Source: Bacteroidales bacterium (GTDB lineage: Bacteria > Bacteroidota > Bacteroidia > Bacteroidales > Tenuifilaceae). Taken from it: a stretch of DNA of 52,799 bases. Below, one piece after another: positions 7,039 through 17,099 of this stretch; position 1 is the stretch's first letter, and every line of letters begins with the position of its first letter. The translations under genes and the position numbers were made by a program. Below the pieces are notes generated by a model that saw nothing but the letters and a program-made list of their open reading frames with translations, had not been told where the DNA came from and ran no database searches. The stretch is from the NCBI GenBank assembly GCA_011045955.1, contig DSBV01000108.1, positions 1-52,799 on the forward strand. The letters are read 5' to 3'.

Positions 7039-8340
7039 ATGAATAAAGGGAGAAAGCGTGTTGCATTCTACACGCTGGGTTGCAAGTTGAATTTCTCAGA
7101 ATCATCTACCATTGCTCGGAAGTTTGCCGATATGGGTTATGAACGCGTTTCGCCCGATTCGGAAGCCGACGTTTATGTAATTAATACGTGTTCTGTAACC
7201 GATCATGCCGAGAAGAAATGCCGTCAGGCAATTCGGAAATTCACAACCAAATCGTCCAACGCAATGGTTGCCGTGGTGGGATGCTATGCTCAGCTCAAGC
7301 CCGATGAAATTGCACAAATAGATGGGGTTGACTTTGTGCTTGGCGCAGCTGATAAGTTCAACCTGCCTCGTCTGATTGGGAATGATGCTAAAAAATCAAA
7401 TGTAAAAGTATGTAGTTGCGATATCGATACGGTAAGTGATTTTTTCCCGGCATACTCAACTGGCGATAGAACGCGATCGTTCCTGAAAGTACAGGATGGT
7501 TGCGATTACCATTGCAGCTACTGCACAATACCACTTGCGCGAGGGAAAAGCCGCAATATGCCCATAAGCCAAATAGTGGATCAGGCGCAAGCTATAGCCC
7601 GTCAGAATGTCAAAGAGATTATTCTTACAGGTGTCAATACTGGCGATTTTGGGAAATCGACTGGCGAAACGTTTCTGGAACTTATCCAGCAGCTCGATAG
7701 GGTGGAGGGAATTGAGCGCTACAGGATTTCATCCATTGAACCAAATCTTATTACCCCTGAAATTGTCGATTTTGTGGTACAATCGGATAAGTTCCTTCCC
7801 CACTTCCATATACCGTTACAGTCGGGTTCGAATCGAATCCTTGCGCTTATGCGCAGGCGCTACCGCCGCGAACTTTTTGCTGAACGCATTAAACTGATCC
7901 GAAGTCGAATACCCCATACCTTTTTCGGTGTAGATGTAATCGTTGGCTTCCCCGGTGAAACCGACGACGATTTTAGCGATGCTTACCGTTTTATTGAACA
8001 GGTAAAACCCTCGTTCCTTCACATTTTCCCTTACTCAGAGAGACCTAACACACCAGCTGCCGGATATGAAGCGAAGGTGAACCCTAAGATTGTTAAACAG
8101 CGAGTAGCCAAGTTAACAGAATTATCCAATTCGTTTCATGAAGAATTCTACCTAAAACATATTGGGCAGGTGCGGAGCGTGTTGGTTGAATCGACCCGCA
8201 AGGGCGATTATATGTTTGGGTTTACCGATAATTACATAAAGGTAGGCATCCCGTTTAACAAAAACCTTGCAGGAAAGGTTGTGGCTGTGAAATTGGAGAA
8301 ATATAACCCCACAGGATTTGTTGAGGGGAGTTTGAGTTAA
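7039..8340 (+). CDS. mtaB: tRNA t6A37 methylthiotransferase MtaB
   Basis: A radical-SAM enzyme that adds a methylthio group to C2 of N6-threonylcarbamoyladenosine at tRNA position 37. The N-terminal UPF0004 domain carries three conserved cysteine sites: LGCKLN (C15), INTCSV and VVGCYAQ, ligands of the auxiliary [4Fe-4S] cluster. The radical-SAM triad is C155-C159-C162 in CDYHCSYCTIP. A TRAM-like C-terminal segment (VLVESTRKGDYMFGFTDNYIKV) follows. Its 433 residues fit MtaB rather than MiaB (no MiaB-type N-terminal extension) or RimO. Its TAA overlaps the stop of the convergent plug-like gene by four bases. Confidence 0.92.
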   Translation: MNKGRKRVAFYTLGCKLNFSESSTIARKFADMGYERVSPDSEADVYVINTCSVTDHAEKKCRQAIRKFTTKSSNAMVAVVGCYAQLKPDEIAQIDGVDFVLGAADKFNLPRLIGNDAKKSNVKVCSCDIDTVSDFFPAYSTGDRTRSFLKVQDGCDYHCSYCTIPLARGKSRNMPISQIVDQAQAIARQNVKEIILTGVNTGDFGKSTGETFLELIQQLDRVEGIERYRISSIEPNLITPEIVDFVVQSDKFLPHFHIPLQSGSNRILALMRRRYRRELFAERIKLIRSRIPHTFFGVDVIVGFPGETDDDFSDAYRFIEQVKPSFLHIFPYSERPNTPAAGYEAKVNPKIVKQRVAKLTELSNSFHEEFYLKHIGQVRSVLVESTRKGDYMFGFTDNYIKVGIPFNKNLAGKVVAVKLEKYNPTGFVEGSLS

Positions 8341-9662
8341 TTTTTATATCGGCTATTAACCGTGTTAATGCCAACCAATCGCCAATGCCTTACCCCTTGC
8401 GATTTGTAGTAAACAAGAATATTGTAGCTATTTTCAGTTTCAAAAAAATTCGCCTCAATGCGGTTAAAGTCTGGTGGAGTTGAACCATGCGAAACAAAAA
8501 CATACTTATAGTTATAAAAGCCTTGTTTTAAAAGCAATCGGGTTTCGTAGCAGTTGCATTCCGGATTAAATTTCAATTTAAAATTTGGGTTAAGCTCCCA
8601 ACCGCTTAGTTCGCCAAATATATAGATATCGCCATCGAACTGAACGTCGTTGCCAAGGGTGAAATATACCCATGTGTAATCGGCTTCAACTTGACTTTCA
8701 GTAACATCATCGCATTTAACAATGAATTTACCGTTTATATCAATTCTTTCGTTATAACGATAAGTTTTAACCCTTTTGTCGGGGGTAAGTATGGTGTGGT
8801 AAACACCATTGTATTGCTGTATGCCCTTTATTTCGGCAACTTGGTAATGAAACGATTTTAGGTTAAGCTGCCTGAACTCATTTCCTCCTTCAAATACGGG
8901 CGAAGTTGAGGTGTGGTAAATCAAACTACTCCCATCGATGTATTGTGGCATTCTTAAAATTAACTCGTTGTAGGGCTGGTTGTTTTGGTTTATACGAGCA
9001 ACAACATCGGTATTAGGGTCAACCTTTCCAAGTTGTGCAGTATTAACCGTTAATTCCATTTGCTGGTGTGTGCGTTGGATCTGAGGTTCTATAGGTTGAC
9101 GTACACTAGTCTCAATTTTTACAATGGGTTCATAAACCCTAAATTGCTTTTGAAGCACTACTTCCTGCCTATTGCCTTGTTTAACAACTCGGAGAATATA
9201 ATTGCCCGATACCTTTAACTTTAGGTTGCTATTGGGTATCGTAAGGGTGTAGTGCCTGTACTGTACCAAGGTTCCCAAAGAATACCGATAATCGTAAATG
9301 GGGTTAAACTCAAAACCCTCGGCATATTCCATGAACACCATATTGGTAGGATTCCAATTATAGTCGCAATGTATCACGGTATACTCGTATTGCTCAATGG
9401 TTTCCGCAAGATCATCGAATTCAAAGGTTATGGTTTCATCGGTGTTTAGTTCTATTATGGGTTGAGTTAGTTCAAAACCGGTTTTGTAGGTTTTAACCGA
9501 TTTTATATGCGTTTCCCAATGGTTCGATAATTTTTCAACTTTTTTGAAAACATTTTCAGCAGCTTCTCTGTTATTTGAGTAACAAAAATGGTAGGCTATT
9601 AGGGAAAAGATAAAAATAGATATATTGATATCTATATATCTGACAAGTTTGATATGCATCAA
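8337..9662 (-). CDS. T9SS plug-like protein (DUF5103 family)
   Basis: A 441-residue protein with a hydrophobic N-terminal segment (about residues 11-29) that acts as signal peptide or anchor. The DUF5103 pattern is clear: ITFEFDDLAETIEQYEYTVI followed by HCDYNW, YRYSLGTLVQYRHYTL, and SGNYILRVVKQGN. The C-terminal part has an Ig/CBM48-like segment (FDGDIYIFGELSGWELN). In Flavobacterium a protein of this family plugs the SprA translocon of the type IX secretion system; that role is inferred here by family. PorT, another T9SS protein, is at 21.1 kb. A -7-like TATCTTTG lies on the minus strand at 9692-9685, without a clear -33 box. Confidence 0.85.
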   Translation of the reverse strand: MMHIKLVRYIDINISIFIFSLIAYHFCYSNNREAAENVFKKVEKLSNHWETHIKSVKTYKTGFELTQPIIELNTDETITFEFDDLAETIEQYEYTVIHCDYNWNPTNMVFMEYAEGFEFNPIYDYRYSLGTLVQYRHYTLTIPNSNLKLKVSGNYILRVVKQGNRQEVVLQKQFRVYEPIVKIETSVRQPIEPQIQRTHQQMELTVNTAQLGKVDPNTDVVARINQNNQPYNELILRMPQYIDGSSLIYHTSTSPVFEGGNEFRQLNLKSFHYQVAEIKGIQQYNGVYHTILTPDKRVKTYRYNERIDINGKFIVKCDDVTESQVEADYTWVYFTLGNDVQFDGDIYIFGELSGWELNPNFKLKFNPECNCYETRLLLKQGFYNYKYVFVSHGSTPPDFNRIEANFFETENSYNILVYYKSQGVRHWRLVGINTVNSRYKN

Positions 9663-9765
9663 TAAATAATTTTAAACGTGTTACCAAAGATATTACATTT
9701 GTGGCTAAATTTTTAAAACAGGAGTTCAAAATTCCGTAAATTTGTTTTTGCAAAACATTATAGTA

Positions 9766-11124
9766 ATGTCTAAGCCAATTAAAATCAAACGTGGATTGAA
9801 TATCCCGTTAAAGGGTTCAGCTGAGAAGGTGCTGGTACGCATCGATAAGGCTGAAACCTACGGGGTAAAGCCAACCGACTTTCCTGGGCTTGTACCCAAG
9901 CTCAATGTTATGGTTGGCGATAAGGTCAAGGCTGGTTCGCCCTTGTTTCACGATAAGTATCGACCCGAGGTTGTTTTTTCATCGCCTGTGAGCGGCCAGG
10001 TGGTTGATATAAGGCGTGGAGAACGTAGGGTAATATTGGAGGTGGTTGTAAAGGCCGATAGTGGTGAACTGGCATACGAGGACTTTGAACCTGCATCGCC
10101 CGAAACGCTCACCCGCGATCAGGTTGTTGAAAAGTTACTCAAAGCGGGGGTTTGGCCTTACATTAAGCAACGACCCTTTGGCATTATTGCCAATCCGACC
10201 GATTCCCCAAAATCAATTTTCATTTCCTGTTTTGATACTTCACCACTGGCGCCCGATTTAGATTTTGCCGTTCAGGGCGAGGAGCAAGCTTTTCAGGCAG
10301 GAATTGATGCCTTGCGCATGCTTACGCCAGGTAAGGTTCACTTTGGGCTTAATGCCGATTTCCCACCCGCAAAGGCTTTTGCAAATGCTAAGGGAGTGGA
10401 GTCCCACTATTTTACTGGGCCTCATCCTGCTGGCAATGTTGGTGTTCAAATTCACCATATCGACCCAATTAATAAAGGCGAGGTGGTTTGGGTTTTAAAT
10501 CCACTGGATGTCATAATTATTGGACGTCTTTTTCTTAAAGGCATCTACGATGCAACCAAAGTAATTGCCCTAGCTGGTTCCGAGGTTCTTAACCCCCGAT
10601 ACTTCAAGTTGATTTCAGGTGCATGCATTGAGAGTATTATAAAGAATAATATCAATACACAGAGTCAAGTTCGTTTCATAAGTGGAAATGTGCTTACCGG
10701 TACACTTGTCGACAAATTGGGATACTTAGGTTTTTATGATAACATGGTAACCGTTATTCCCGAAGGGAATAAGTATGAATTTTTCGGATGGATTGCTCCA
10801 GGTATTAACAAGCATAGTGCATCGCGCGCTTTTTTGTCGAAGTTGATACCAGGTAAACGTTTTATACTTAATACCAACATGCATGGCGGGCATCGGGCTA
10901 TGGTGGTCACCGGACAGTACGAGAAGGTATTGCCCATGGATATTTATCCTATGCATCTAATCAAATCCATTCTGGCTAACGATATCGATAAGATGGAGCA
11001 ACTTGGAATTTACGAAGTTGTTGAGGAAGATATGGCGCTTTGCGAGTATGTGTGCCCCTCTAAAACTGAGGTGCAGGATATACTACGAAAGGGCATCGAA
11101 ACCATGATTAAAGAGTTAAGCTAA
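9766..11124 (+). CDS. nqrA: Na+-translocating NADH:quinone oxidoreductase subunit A
   Basis: The cytoplasmic peripheral subunit of the sodium-pumping NQR complex, 452 residues. The start at 9766 gives MSKPIKIKRGLNIPLKG, the usual NqrA opening; a TTG at 9742 would add eight residues and overlaps a -7 element (TAAATTTG, 9737-9744), so it is rejected. A barrel-sandwich segment follows (VMVGDKVKAGSPLF), then the central domain with FTGPHPAGNVGVQIHHIDP and a C-terminal region ending CEYVCPSKTEVQDILRKG. The order A-B-C-D-E-F is the standard operon, and nqrB follows after 16 bp. Confidence 0.96.
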   Translation: MSKPIKIKRGLNIPLKGSAEKVLVRIDKAETYGVKPTDFPGLVPKLNVMVGDKVKAGSPLFHDKYRPEVVFSSPVSGQVVDIRRGERRVILEVVVKADSGELAYEDFEPASPETLTRDQVVEKLLKAGVWPYIKQRPFGIIANPTDSPKSIFISCFDTSPLAPDLDFAVQGEEQAFQAGIDALRMLTPGKVHFGLNADFPPAKAFANAKGVESHYFTGPHPAGNVGVQIHHIDPINKGEVVWVLNPLDVIIIGRLFLKGIYDATKVIALAGSEVLNPRYFKLISGACIESIIKNNINTQSQVRFISGNVLTGTLVDKLGYLGFYDNMVTVIPEGNKYEFFGWIAPGINKHSASRAFLSKLIPGKRFILNTNMHGGHRAMVVTGQYEKVLPMDIYPMHLIKSILANDIDKMEQLGIYEVVEEDMALCEYVCPSKTEVQDILRKGIETMIKELS

Positions 11125-11140
11125 CAATAATATTATTGTA

Positions 11141-12307
11141 ATGAAAGCGTTACGAAATTACCTGGATAAGATTAAGCCGCACTTTCAGAAAGGTGGAAGG
11201 TTTGAGATGCTTCATTCAACCTTCGATGCGTTTGAAACATTTCTGTTTGTGCCCAATACAGTTACAACTAAGGGGAGCCATATTCGCGATTCGCTGGACC
11301 TGAAGCGCACTATGTCAATTGTGATTATCGCTTTAATGCCTGCCATGCTTTTTGGAATGTGGAATGTTGGTTACCAGCATGCTCTTTCCATTGATGCAGG
11401 CTGGAGTTTTTTTGAGACATTCTGGTATGGTTTTCTTAAAGTCTTACCATTAATTGTAGTAAGCTATGGTGTAGGGCTTTTCATTGAATTTGCATTCGCA
11501 CAGCCCAGAGGCCATGAGGTTAATGAGGGGTTTTTGGTTAGCGGGTTGCTAATTCCACTTATAATGCCTGTTGGCGTTCCCCTCTGGATGCTTGCCATTG
11601 CAGTTGCATTTGCTGTAATAATTGGTAAGGAGGTTTTCGGGGGAACGGGCTACAACGTGTTCAACCCGGCTTTACTGGCAAGGGCATTTCTTTTCTTTGC
11701 TTACCCTTCGCACATGTCGGGCGATAAGGTTTGGATAGCCGGGCTAACTCAGGGACAAGGAGTAGTGGATGGTTTTTCAGGAGCAACACCGCTTGCAAAA
11801 GCTGCTGCATACCAAATCGAACAAATGCCATCGGTTTACGATATGTTCATGGGGTTCATTCCGGGTTCAGTTGGCGAAACATCTACTTTAGCAATTCTTA
11901 TTGGTGCTGCTATACTTATAGTAACAGGAATTGGAAGTTGGAAAATTATGGTTTCAGTTTTTGGCGGTGGATTGGCAGCAGGTTTACTTTTTAATGCCTT
12001 TGCGGTCAACCCCTACATGGAGATATCCGCATGGCAGCACCTAATTATGGGAGGTTTTGCTTTTGGTGCCGTTTTTATGGCTACCGACCCTGTGAGCGCA
12101 TCGCAAACCGAGAAGGGTAAGTGGATATATGGTTTTCTGGTAGGCTTTCTGGCCCTACTTGTCAGAGTGCTTAACCCCGCTTATCCGGAAGGCATGATGC
12201 TTGCTATCCTGCTAATGAACGCTTTTGCTCCACTAATTGACTACTACGTGGTTGAAGCCAACATTCGCCGAAGAATGAATCGCGCCAAAAAGGTTGCTAA
12301 CGTCTAA
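11141..12307 (+). CDS. nqrB: Na+-NQR subunit B
   Basis: An integral membrane subunit of 388 residues that carries riboflavin and covalently bound FMN and forms much of the Na+ path. Multiple hydrophobic helices are visible from about residue 57 on. The flavinylation motif GFSGATPLAKA places the FMN-bearing threonine at T216. LIMPVGVPLWM and GYNVFNPALLARAFLF are typical family blocks. Flavin attachment requires ApbE, which is not in this window. Gaps of 16 and 13 bp to nqrA and nqrC show one operon. Confidence 0.96.
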   Translation: MKALRNYLDKIKPHFQKGGRFEMLHSTFDAFETFLFVPNTVTTKGSHIRDSLDLKRTMSIVIIALMPAMLFGMWNVGYQHALSIDAGWSFFETFWYGFLKVLPLIVVSYGVGLFIEFAFAQPRGHEVNEGFLVSGLLIPLIMPVGVPLWMLAIAVAFAVIIGKEVFGGTGYNVFNPALLARAFLFFAYPSHMSGDKVWIAGLTQGQGVVDGFSGATPLAKAAAYQIEQMPSVYDMFMGFIPGSVGETSTLAILIGAAILIVTGIGSWKIMVSVFGGGLAAGLLFNAFAVNPYMEISAWQHLIMGGFAFGAVFMATDPVSASQTEKGKWIYGFLVGFLALLVRVLNPAYPEGMMLAILLMNAFAPLIDYYVVEANIRRRMNRAKKVANV

Positions 12308-12320
12308 ACTTTGAAAAGCT

Positions 12321-13094
12321 ATGAGTTTACTGGATAAGATAAAAAGCATGGACCGAAACAGCAATGCCTATACAATTATTTATTCTTCGGTAATGGTTAT
12401 TGTTGTTGCCATGCTGCTGGCTATTGCCTCAACAGCTTTAAAACCGGCACAAACCAAGAATGTTGAAACCGAAAAGAAAATAGATATACTTCGCTCAATA
12501 GGCAAGGCCAATGGGGTTGAGCATGCCGCCAACAAGTATGCCTTTGTTTCCGAGAACTTCAATAAGTACATCCCTGAACAGCTGGTTGTTAGTTCAAAAG
12601 GCGACACCATTACCGGAGTAGTTGCTTTTAATGTAGATTTGAAGGTTGAAATGTCAAAACCGATTGAGCAGCGAAACCTTCCCGTTTATAAGGCTAAACT
12701 CGATGATGGTAGCATTAAGTATATCATTCCACTTCGTGGACGTGGCCTATGGGGACCTATTTGGGGGTATATCGCTTTAAATGATGATTTGAATACCATT
12801 TACGGTGCTACTTTTGCACATCAGGGCGAAACGCCAGGATTAGGCGCTGAAATTTCCACTCCTGAATTTCAGGAACAATTTAGGGGTAAATCAATTTTTC
12901 AGGGCGACAGCATTTTAACCTTTACCTCCGTTAAGGTGCTAAAAGGTGGTGCCACACCCAACGATCCCCATGGTGTTGATGCCATTTCGGGTGGTACTAT
13001 TACCAGCAAAGGTCTCGAAAGTATGCTTTTCGATTGCCTAGTTGCTTACCAAAATTATTTTGAAAAAGAAAAAAATAGTATAAGCCATGAGTGA
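12321..13094 (+). CDS. nqrC: Na+-NQR subunit C
   Basis: A 257-residue subunit with one N-terminal membrane helix (about 18-40) and a periplasmic FMN-binding domain. The flavinylation site is [10 protein letters not shown] with threonine T226. The canonical motif is SGAT, so the third position here is Gly instead of Ala, a mild variant that I regard as functional. [14 protein letters not shown] and [10 protein letters not shown] are conserved NqrC segments. The end overlaps nqrD by eight bases, implying coupled translation. Confidence 0.95.
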   Translation: MSLLDKIKSMDRNSNAYTIIYSSVMVIVVAMLLAIASTALKPAQTKNVETEKKIDILRSIGKANGVEHAANKYAFVSENFNKYIPEQLVVSSKGDTITGVVAFNVDLKVEMSKPIEQRNLPVYKAKLDDGSIKYIIPLRGRGLWGPIWGYIALNDDLNTIYGATFAHQGETPGLGAEISTPEFQEQFRGKSIFQGDSILTFTSVKVLKGGATPNDPHGVDAISGGTITSKGLESMLFDCLVAYQNYFEKEKNSISHE

Positions 13095-13746
13095 AGTTAA
13101 GGAAAAGGAGCCCCTGTTTTCGGCTAAAAATCTGAAACTGCTTACCGAGCCAATTGATTCCAGGAATCCTGTAACAGTATTAGTACTGGGAATATGTTCG
13201 GCGTTGGCAGTTACCGTTAAGCTCAAACCTGCCATAGTGATGGCGCTATCGGTTATAGTTGTAACTGCTTTTTCAAACCTTATTATTTCCTTAATTCGGA
13301 ATTCTATTCCTAACCGTATCCGTATTATTGTGCAGCTGGTTGTTATTTCTTCGCTGGTAATTCTGGTCGATCAAATACTGAAAGCTTATGTTTACGATGT
13401 AAGTAAACAGCTATCGGTTTTTGTAGGGTTAATAATAACAAACTGTATAATCATGGGGCGTCTGGAGGCATTTGCTTTGGGCAATAAGCCTTGGCCTTCG
13501 TTCCTCGATGGCATTGGTAACGGAGTGGGTTATGGCTTAATTTTGGTTATTGTAGCTTTTTTCCGTGAGTTCCTTGGTTCTGGAACAATTTTTAACTATA
13601 GGGTTATACCCATTGATTGGTATATCAAAAACGGAGGCTTCTATGAGAACAACGGCATGATGATTCTGCCTCCGATGGCGCTGATTACTGTTGGTATAAT
13701 AATTTGGATACAACGCAGCAGGAACCGAAAACTTATTGAGGATTAA
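13087..13746 (+). CDS. nqrD: Na+-NQR subunit D
   Basis: A membrane subunit of 219 residues with about six helices, homologous to NqrE/RnfA/RnfE. The two half-repeats carry [10 protein letters not shown] and [13 protein letters not shown], whose cysteines are ligands of the intramembrane [2Fe-2S] centre shared with NqrE. The start ATG lies inside the end of nqrC; nqrE follows after 22 bp. Confidence 0.95.
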   Translation: MSEVKEKEPLFSAKNLKLLTEPIDSRNPVTVLVLGICSALAVTVKLKPAIVMALSVIVVTAFSNLIISLIRNSIPNRIRIIVQLVVISSLVILVDQILKAYVYDVSKQLSVFVGLIITNCIIMGRLEAFALGNKPWPSFLDGIGNGVGYGLILVIVAFFREFLGSGTIFNYRVIPIDWYIKNGGFYENNGMMILPPMALITVGIIIWIQRSRNRKLIED

Positions 13747-13768
13747 CCACAAAAAACCCACCTAAGGT

Positions 13769-14386
13769 ATGGAACATTTAATCAACATATTTGTCAAATC
13801 CATATTTGTCGATAATATGGTTTTTGCTTACTTCCTGGGTATGTGCTCGTACCTGGCTGTATCAAAAACAGTAAAGACAGCTATGGGGCTTGGTATTGCG
13901 GTAATATTCGTTATGGTTATTACTGTTCCTGTAAACTATTTATTGAACAAGTATTTATTGCTACCGGGAGCATTGATTTGGCTTGATCCTGGCTTTGCAA
14001 ATTTAGATTTAAGTTTCCTTTCGTTTATCATGTTCATTGCTGTCATAGCCTCCATGGTGCAACTGGTTGAGATGGTGGTGGAAAAGTTTTCGCCATCGTT
14101 ATACAACTCCCTTGGAATATTTTTACCCCTTATTGCTGTAAACTGTGCTATACTGGGAGGATCATTATTCATGCAGGAACGTGAATACGAAACCCTTGCT
14201 GAGGCTACTGTTTTTGGGCTTGGATCAGGAATAGGTTGGGCTTTAGCAATTGTTGGCATAGCTGCTATCCGTGAAAAACTCAAGTATTCCGATATACCTA
14301 AACCATTACGCGGGTTGGGTATTGCATTCATTATAACAGGTTTAATGGGCATTGCGTTCATGACCTTTATGGGCATCAAGTTGTAA
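13769..14386 (+). CDS. nqrE: Na+-NQR subunit E
   Basis: A membrane subunit of 205 residues, paralogous to NqrD with inverted topology. [12 protein letters not shown] and [12 protein letters not shown] carry the two cysteines that complete the intramembrane iron-sulfur centre with NqrD. About six hydrophobic helices are visible. It sits in the operon with 22-bp gaps on either side. Confidence 0.95.
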   Translation: MEHLINIFVKSIFVDNMVFAYFLGMCSYLAVSKTVKTAMGLGIAVIFVMVITVPVNYLLNKYLLLPGALIWLDPGFANLDLSFLSFIMFIAVIASMVQLVEMVVEKFSPSLYNSLGIFLPLIAVNCAILGGSLFMQEREYETLAEATVFGLGSGIGWALAIVGIAAIREKLKYSDIPKPLRGLGIAFIITGLMGIAFMTFMGIKL

Positions 14387-14408
14387 AGAACTGTTAAACT
14401 ATTTAACC

Positions 14409-15668
14409 ATGATATTACTTTCAGGTAACGGAATCACTATAATTTCAGCAATTGCAATATTCCTGCTAGTTATTTTGTTTTTAGTAGCGATTCTGCTATA
14501 CGCTAAGGCAAAACTTACCCCCCAGGGCAGGGTGAAGTTGGTGATTAATGAGGTGAGAACCCTTGAAGTTGATCCTGGGGGAACAATTCTTTCAACCCTA
14601 TCAAATAATGGTGTTTTTCTTCCATCGGCATGTGGAGGAGGCGGAACTTGTGGCATGTGTAAGTGCCGGGTTTTGGAAGGTGGTGGAAGTATTTTACCAA
14701 CCGAGGTGGGGTTTTTCACCCGTAAGCAGCAGAACGATCACTGGCGACTGGGTTGTCAGGTAAAAATTAGAGAGGACATAAAGATTGAGGTCCCCGAGGA
14801 GGTTTTAGGTATTAAGAAGTGGGAGTGCGAAGTGGTATCGAACCGCAACGTGGCAACTTTTATTAAGGAGTTTGTGGTTAAGCTACCCGAGGGAGAAAAG
14901 TTGAATTTCCGTTCCGGCGGCTACATCCAGATTGATGTGCCTAAAATTGAAGTAGATTTTGCCAAGGATATCGATGTTGAACCTGAATACCGCGACGAGT
15001 GGGACAGATACAAGATGTGGGATTTGAAGATGAGGAATACTGAGGAAACGTTTCGTGCATACTCCATGGCTAACCATCCAGCGGAGGGCAACATTATCAT
15101 GCTCAATGTTCGTATTGCTACTCCACCCTGGGACAGGGAGAAAAATGCTTTTATGAAAGTAAACCCCGGGGTATGTTCAAGTTTCATTTTTTCGCGTAAA
15201 CCTGGCGATAAGGTTATGATTTCAGGGCCTTATGGCGAGTTCTTTATCAAGGACACCCAGAGTGAGATGATGTTTATTGGTGGTGGCGCAGGAATGGCGC
15301 CCATGCGCTCGCATATCTTTGATCAATTCCTAACCAAACGTACTACCCGGAAGGCCACCTTCTGGTACGGAGCCCGTTCCAAGCGGGAGATTTTCTACGA
15401 GGAGCACTTCCGTAAAATTGAGCAGGAATTCCCTAATTTCAAGTTTACCATTGCCCTTTCTGAACCAAAACCAGAGGATAACTGGACAGGCTATGTTGGG
15501 TTTATCCATCAGGTTATTTACGATAATTACCTCTCAAAGCACGATGCTCCTGAGGACATTGAGTACTACCTCTGCGGTCCGCCAGCCATGAACGATGCCG
15601 TTCAAAAAATGTTATTTGATTTAGGTGTACCTGAGGAAATGATAGCTTTTGACAATTTTGGTGGATAA
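14409..15668 (+). CDS. nqrF: Na+-NQR subunit F (NADH dehydrogenase flavoprotein)
   Basis: The electron-input subunit, 419 residues: an N-terminal membrane helix (about 10-30), a plant-type [2Fe-2S] ferredoxin domain, then an FAD/NADH ferredoxin-reductase domain. The cluster ligands are C75, C81 and C84 in [10 protein letters not shown] and C116 in RLGCQV, with the same spacing as the V. cholerae ligands. FAD contacts are RAYSMAN and the GPYGEFF region, and the NADH domain has [14 protein letters not shown]. The terminal aromatic segment AFDNFGG is the family end. A terminator at 15704-15730 closes the operon. Confidence 0.97.
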   Translation: MILLSGNGITIISAIAIFLLVILFLVAILLYAKAKLTPQGRVKLVINEVRTLEVDPGGTILSTLSNNGVFLPSACGGGGTCGMCKCRVLEGGGSILPTEVGFFTRKQQNDHWRLGCQVKIREDIKIEVPEEVLGIKKWECEVVSNRNVATFIKEFVVKLPEGEKLNFRSGGYIQIDVPKIEVDFAKDIDVEPEYRDEWDRYKMWDLKMRNTEETFRAYSMANHPAEGNIIMLNVRIATPPWDREKNAFMKVNPGVCSSFIFSRKPGDKVMISGPYGEFFIKDTQSEMMFIGGGAGMAPMRSHIFDQFLTKRTTRKATFWYGARSKREIFYEEHFRKIEQEFPNFKFTIALSEPKPEDNWTGYVGFIHQVIYDNYLSKHDAPEDIEYYLCGPPAMNDAVQKMLFDLGVPEEMIAFDNFGG

Positions 15669-15703
15669 AACATTGTTTAACTAAACTTAATATTCCTTTA
15701 ACT

Positions 15704-15730
15704 CGCATTAGCTAATGCGGGTTTTATCTT
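15704..15730 (+). terminator. Terminator of the nqr operon
   Basis: A 7-bp perfect stem CGCATTA/TAATGCG with a two-base loop is followed by GGTTTTATCTTT. Its T-rich tail overlaps a -7-like TATCTTTG (15725-15732), so termination of nqr and initiation of a new short transcript could occur at the same place. Confidence 0.6.
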
Positions 15731-15732
15731 TG

Positions 15733-15852
15733 CAGCGTAATCAGAAACAGAAAAAGTAAGTTTTCTCATAGGCTTTTGGTTTTTGAGTTAGGTTTAGGTT
15801 TGGTTTTAGGTTAAAGGTAACAAAATGGGGCTGCAAAGCCCCTTTTGTTTTT
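15733..15852 (+). ncRNA. Candidate small RNA between two terminators
   Basis: About 120 bp lies between the -7-like TATCTTTG (15725-15732) and a strong terminator at 15827-15852, with no open reading frame of note. It contains a run of GGTTT-like repeats (about 15775-15813). No TTTG -33 box is found at the right distance. The interval could equally be an untranslated trailer of nqrF. No known RNA family was recognised. Confidence 0.2.
15827..15852 (+). terminator. Strong, probably bidirectional terminator
   Basis: GGGGCT and AGCCCC form a 6-bp GC-rich stem with loop GCAA, followed by TTTTGTTTTT on the plus strand and by ATTTTGTT on the minus strand. It can stop plus-strand transcription from the nqr side and minus-strand transcription from the gene ending at 15864. 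Confidence 0.75.
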
Positions 15853-15863
15853 AATATTGAAAT

Positions 15864-16136
15864 TTAGTTCTTACTCAAAGGCGGATAGGGGGGAGTGGAA
15901 GTTAATTTTTCATCCACAATATCTGATAGTAGAATACTTAGCTCATTAATAGTTTTTTTATCATCAATTATCTTTATCACTTCTTCCTTATTAAGAAAAT
16001 TAAGAATAAAAAAGGAATCAGCGTCGATGTTTAATCTCAAATACTGATAGAATCTTTGGTTTTCAAGTTCAAAGCCCATTGATTTTGCACGCTTCTTCAA
16101 TCTTTTTTCCAACTCTTCTTTTGTAAGTTTTGCCAT
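15864..16136 (-). CDS. Small hypothetical protein
   Basis: A 90-residue, highly charged protein that I do not recognise. The N-terminus is a basic amphipathic helix (KLTKEELEKRLKKRAKSMGF). The middle is hydrophobic/acidic (DADSFFILNFLNKEEVIKII) and the tail is proline-rich (TPPYPPLSKN). There is no signal peptide and no membrane segment. It stands alone between two terminators. The reading frame and clean ATG start favour a real gene, but no function can be given. The 218 bp upstream hold only the terminator of the next gene. Confidence 0.55.
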   Translation of the reverse strand: MAKLTKEELEKRLKKRAKSMGFELENQRFYQYLRLNIDADSFFILNFLNKEEVIKIIDDKKTINELSILLSDIVDEKLTSTPPYPPLSKN

Positions 16137-16291
16137 GCTAATTTGTATTTCATTACAGAATCTAAGTTAATTGATAATTCTGATACTTGCAAGTGTGATT
16201 ATCATACACTCCCTGATTTCATTTGACAATAGAAGGATTGCTATACATAATCCCTCAGCATAGAATCAGAAACAGGTTAACTATTGTACAA

Positions 16292-16312
16292 GAAAAAGCG
16301 CCTAAAGGCGCT
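16292..16312 (-). terminator. Terminator of the SDR-YugP unit
   Basis: On the minus strand AGCGCC and GGCGCT form a 6-bp stem with loop TTTA, followed by five T. It lies about 45 bp after the stop of the zinc protease gene. Confidence 0.65.
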
Positions 16313-16354
16313 GTAAAAACAATTAAAAAGATTATGGTTTAGAATCGTCTATTG

Positions 16355-17032
16355 CTACTCATCGTTGCTATTTAGCAATCCGATGTAGTATAGTAGGGTG
16401 GCAAGTGAGCCAAGTGCTGCTATAACGTAAGTAAGCGCAGCCCATTTAAGGGCATCGCGGGCATACATAGCGCCTTCGTCGTAGGTTAACCCCGACGAGT
16501 TGAGCCAGGCAAGTGCCCTGCGCGAGGCATCCATTTCAACTGGGAGGGTAATAATGCTGAACAGGGTGGTTAACCCGAGCATGATTACTCCAATAAGCAA
16601 AATGCTTGGCATGGTTTGGAGTAGTATTACACCTGCCAGCAATACCCATTGAACCCAACGCGATGCTATGCTAACAACAGGGACTAAAGCCGAACGCATC
16701 TGCAGGAAAGCATAGCTGTGGGCATGCTGAAGGGCGTGACCGCATTCGTGAGCAGCAACAGCTGCAGCAGCAATGCTTCGTCCGTGGTAAACATCGGGGC
16801 TGAGGTTTACAGTTTTATTAGCCGGATTGTAGTGGTCTGTAAGTTCACCATCAACCGATATCACCTTAACATCATAAATTCCATGGTTGTGGAGCATTAG
16901 TTCTGCCACTTCCTTACCGCTAAGTCCTCGGGGAAGTGCTATGCGCGAGTAGCGAGCAAACTTCGACTTAAGTTGCATGGAAACCATGAAGCTTAGCACG
17001 AAAAAAATAATCATTATCAGATAGATTCCCAT
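16355..17032 (-). CDS. YugP-type zinc metallopeptidase
   Basis: A 225-residue membrane-bound peptidase of the YugP family. An N-terminal membrane helix (about 3-19) is followed by a soluble domain with the zinc motif AAHECGHALQ (H95, E96, H99). Two or three further hydrophobic segments are in the C-terminal half (WVLLAGVILLQ, ILLIGVIMLGL, and the stretch before LLYYIGLL). HExxH gives the metalloprotease call; substrates are unknown. It follows the SDR gene on the same strand after 67 bp, so they may be co-transcribed. Confidence 0.88.
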   Translation of the reverse strand: MGIYLIMIIFFVLSFMVSMQLKSKFARYSRIALPRGLSGKEVAELMLHNHGIYDVKVISVDGELTDHYNPANKTVNLSPDVYHGRSIAAAAVAAHECGHALQHAHSYAFLQMRSALVPVVSIASRWVQWVLLAGVILLQTMPSILLIGVIMLGLTTLFSIITLPVEMDASRRALAWLNSSGLTYDEGAMYARDALKWAALTYVIAALGSLATLLYYIGLLNSNDE

Positions 17033-17099
17033 ATCAAGTACTTTAAGTGTTTTTAATTTCTTGATTCAATTGGCATGGCATCAATTTATACCTAATAGA

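Noticed and set aside
13936-14379. Minus-strand ORF of 147 codons
   Set aside because: Antisense to nqrE, composition dictated by membrane codons on the other strand.
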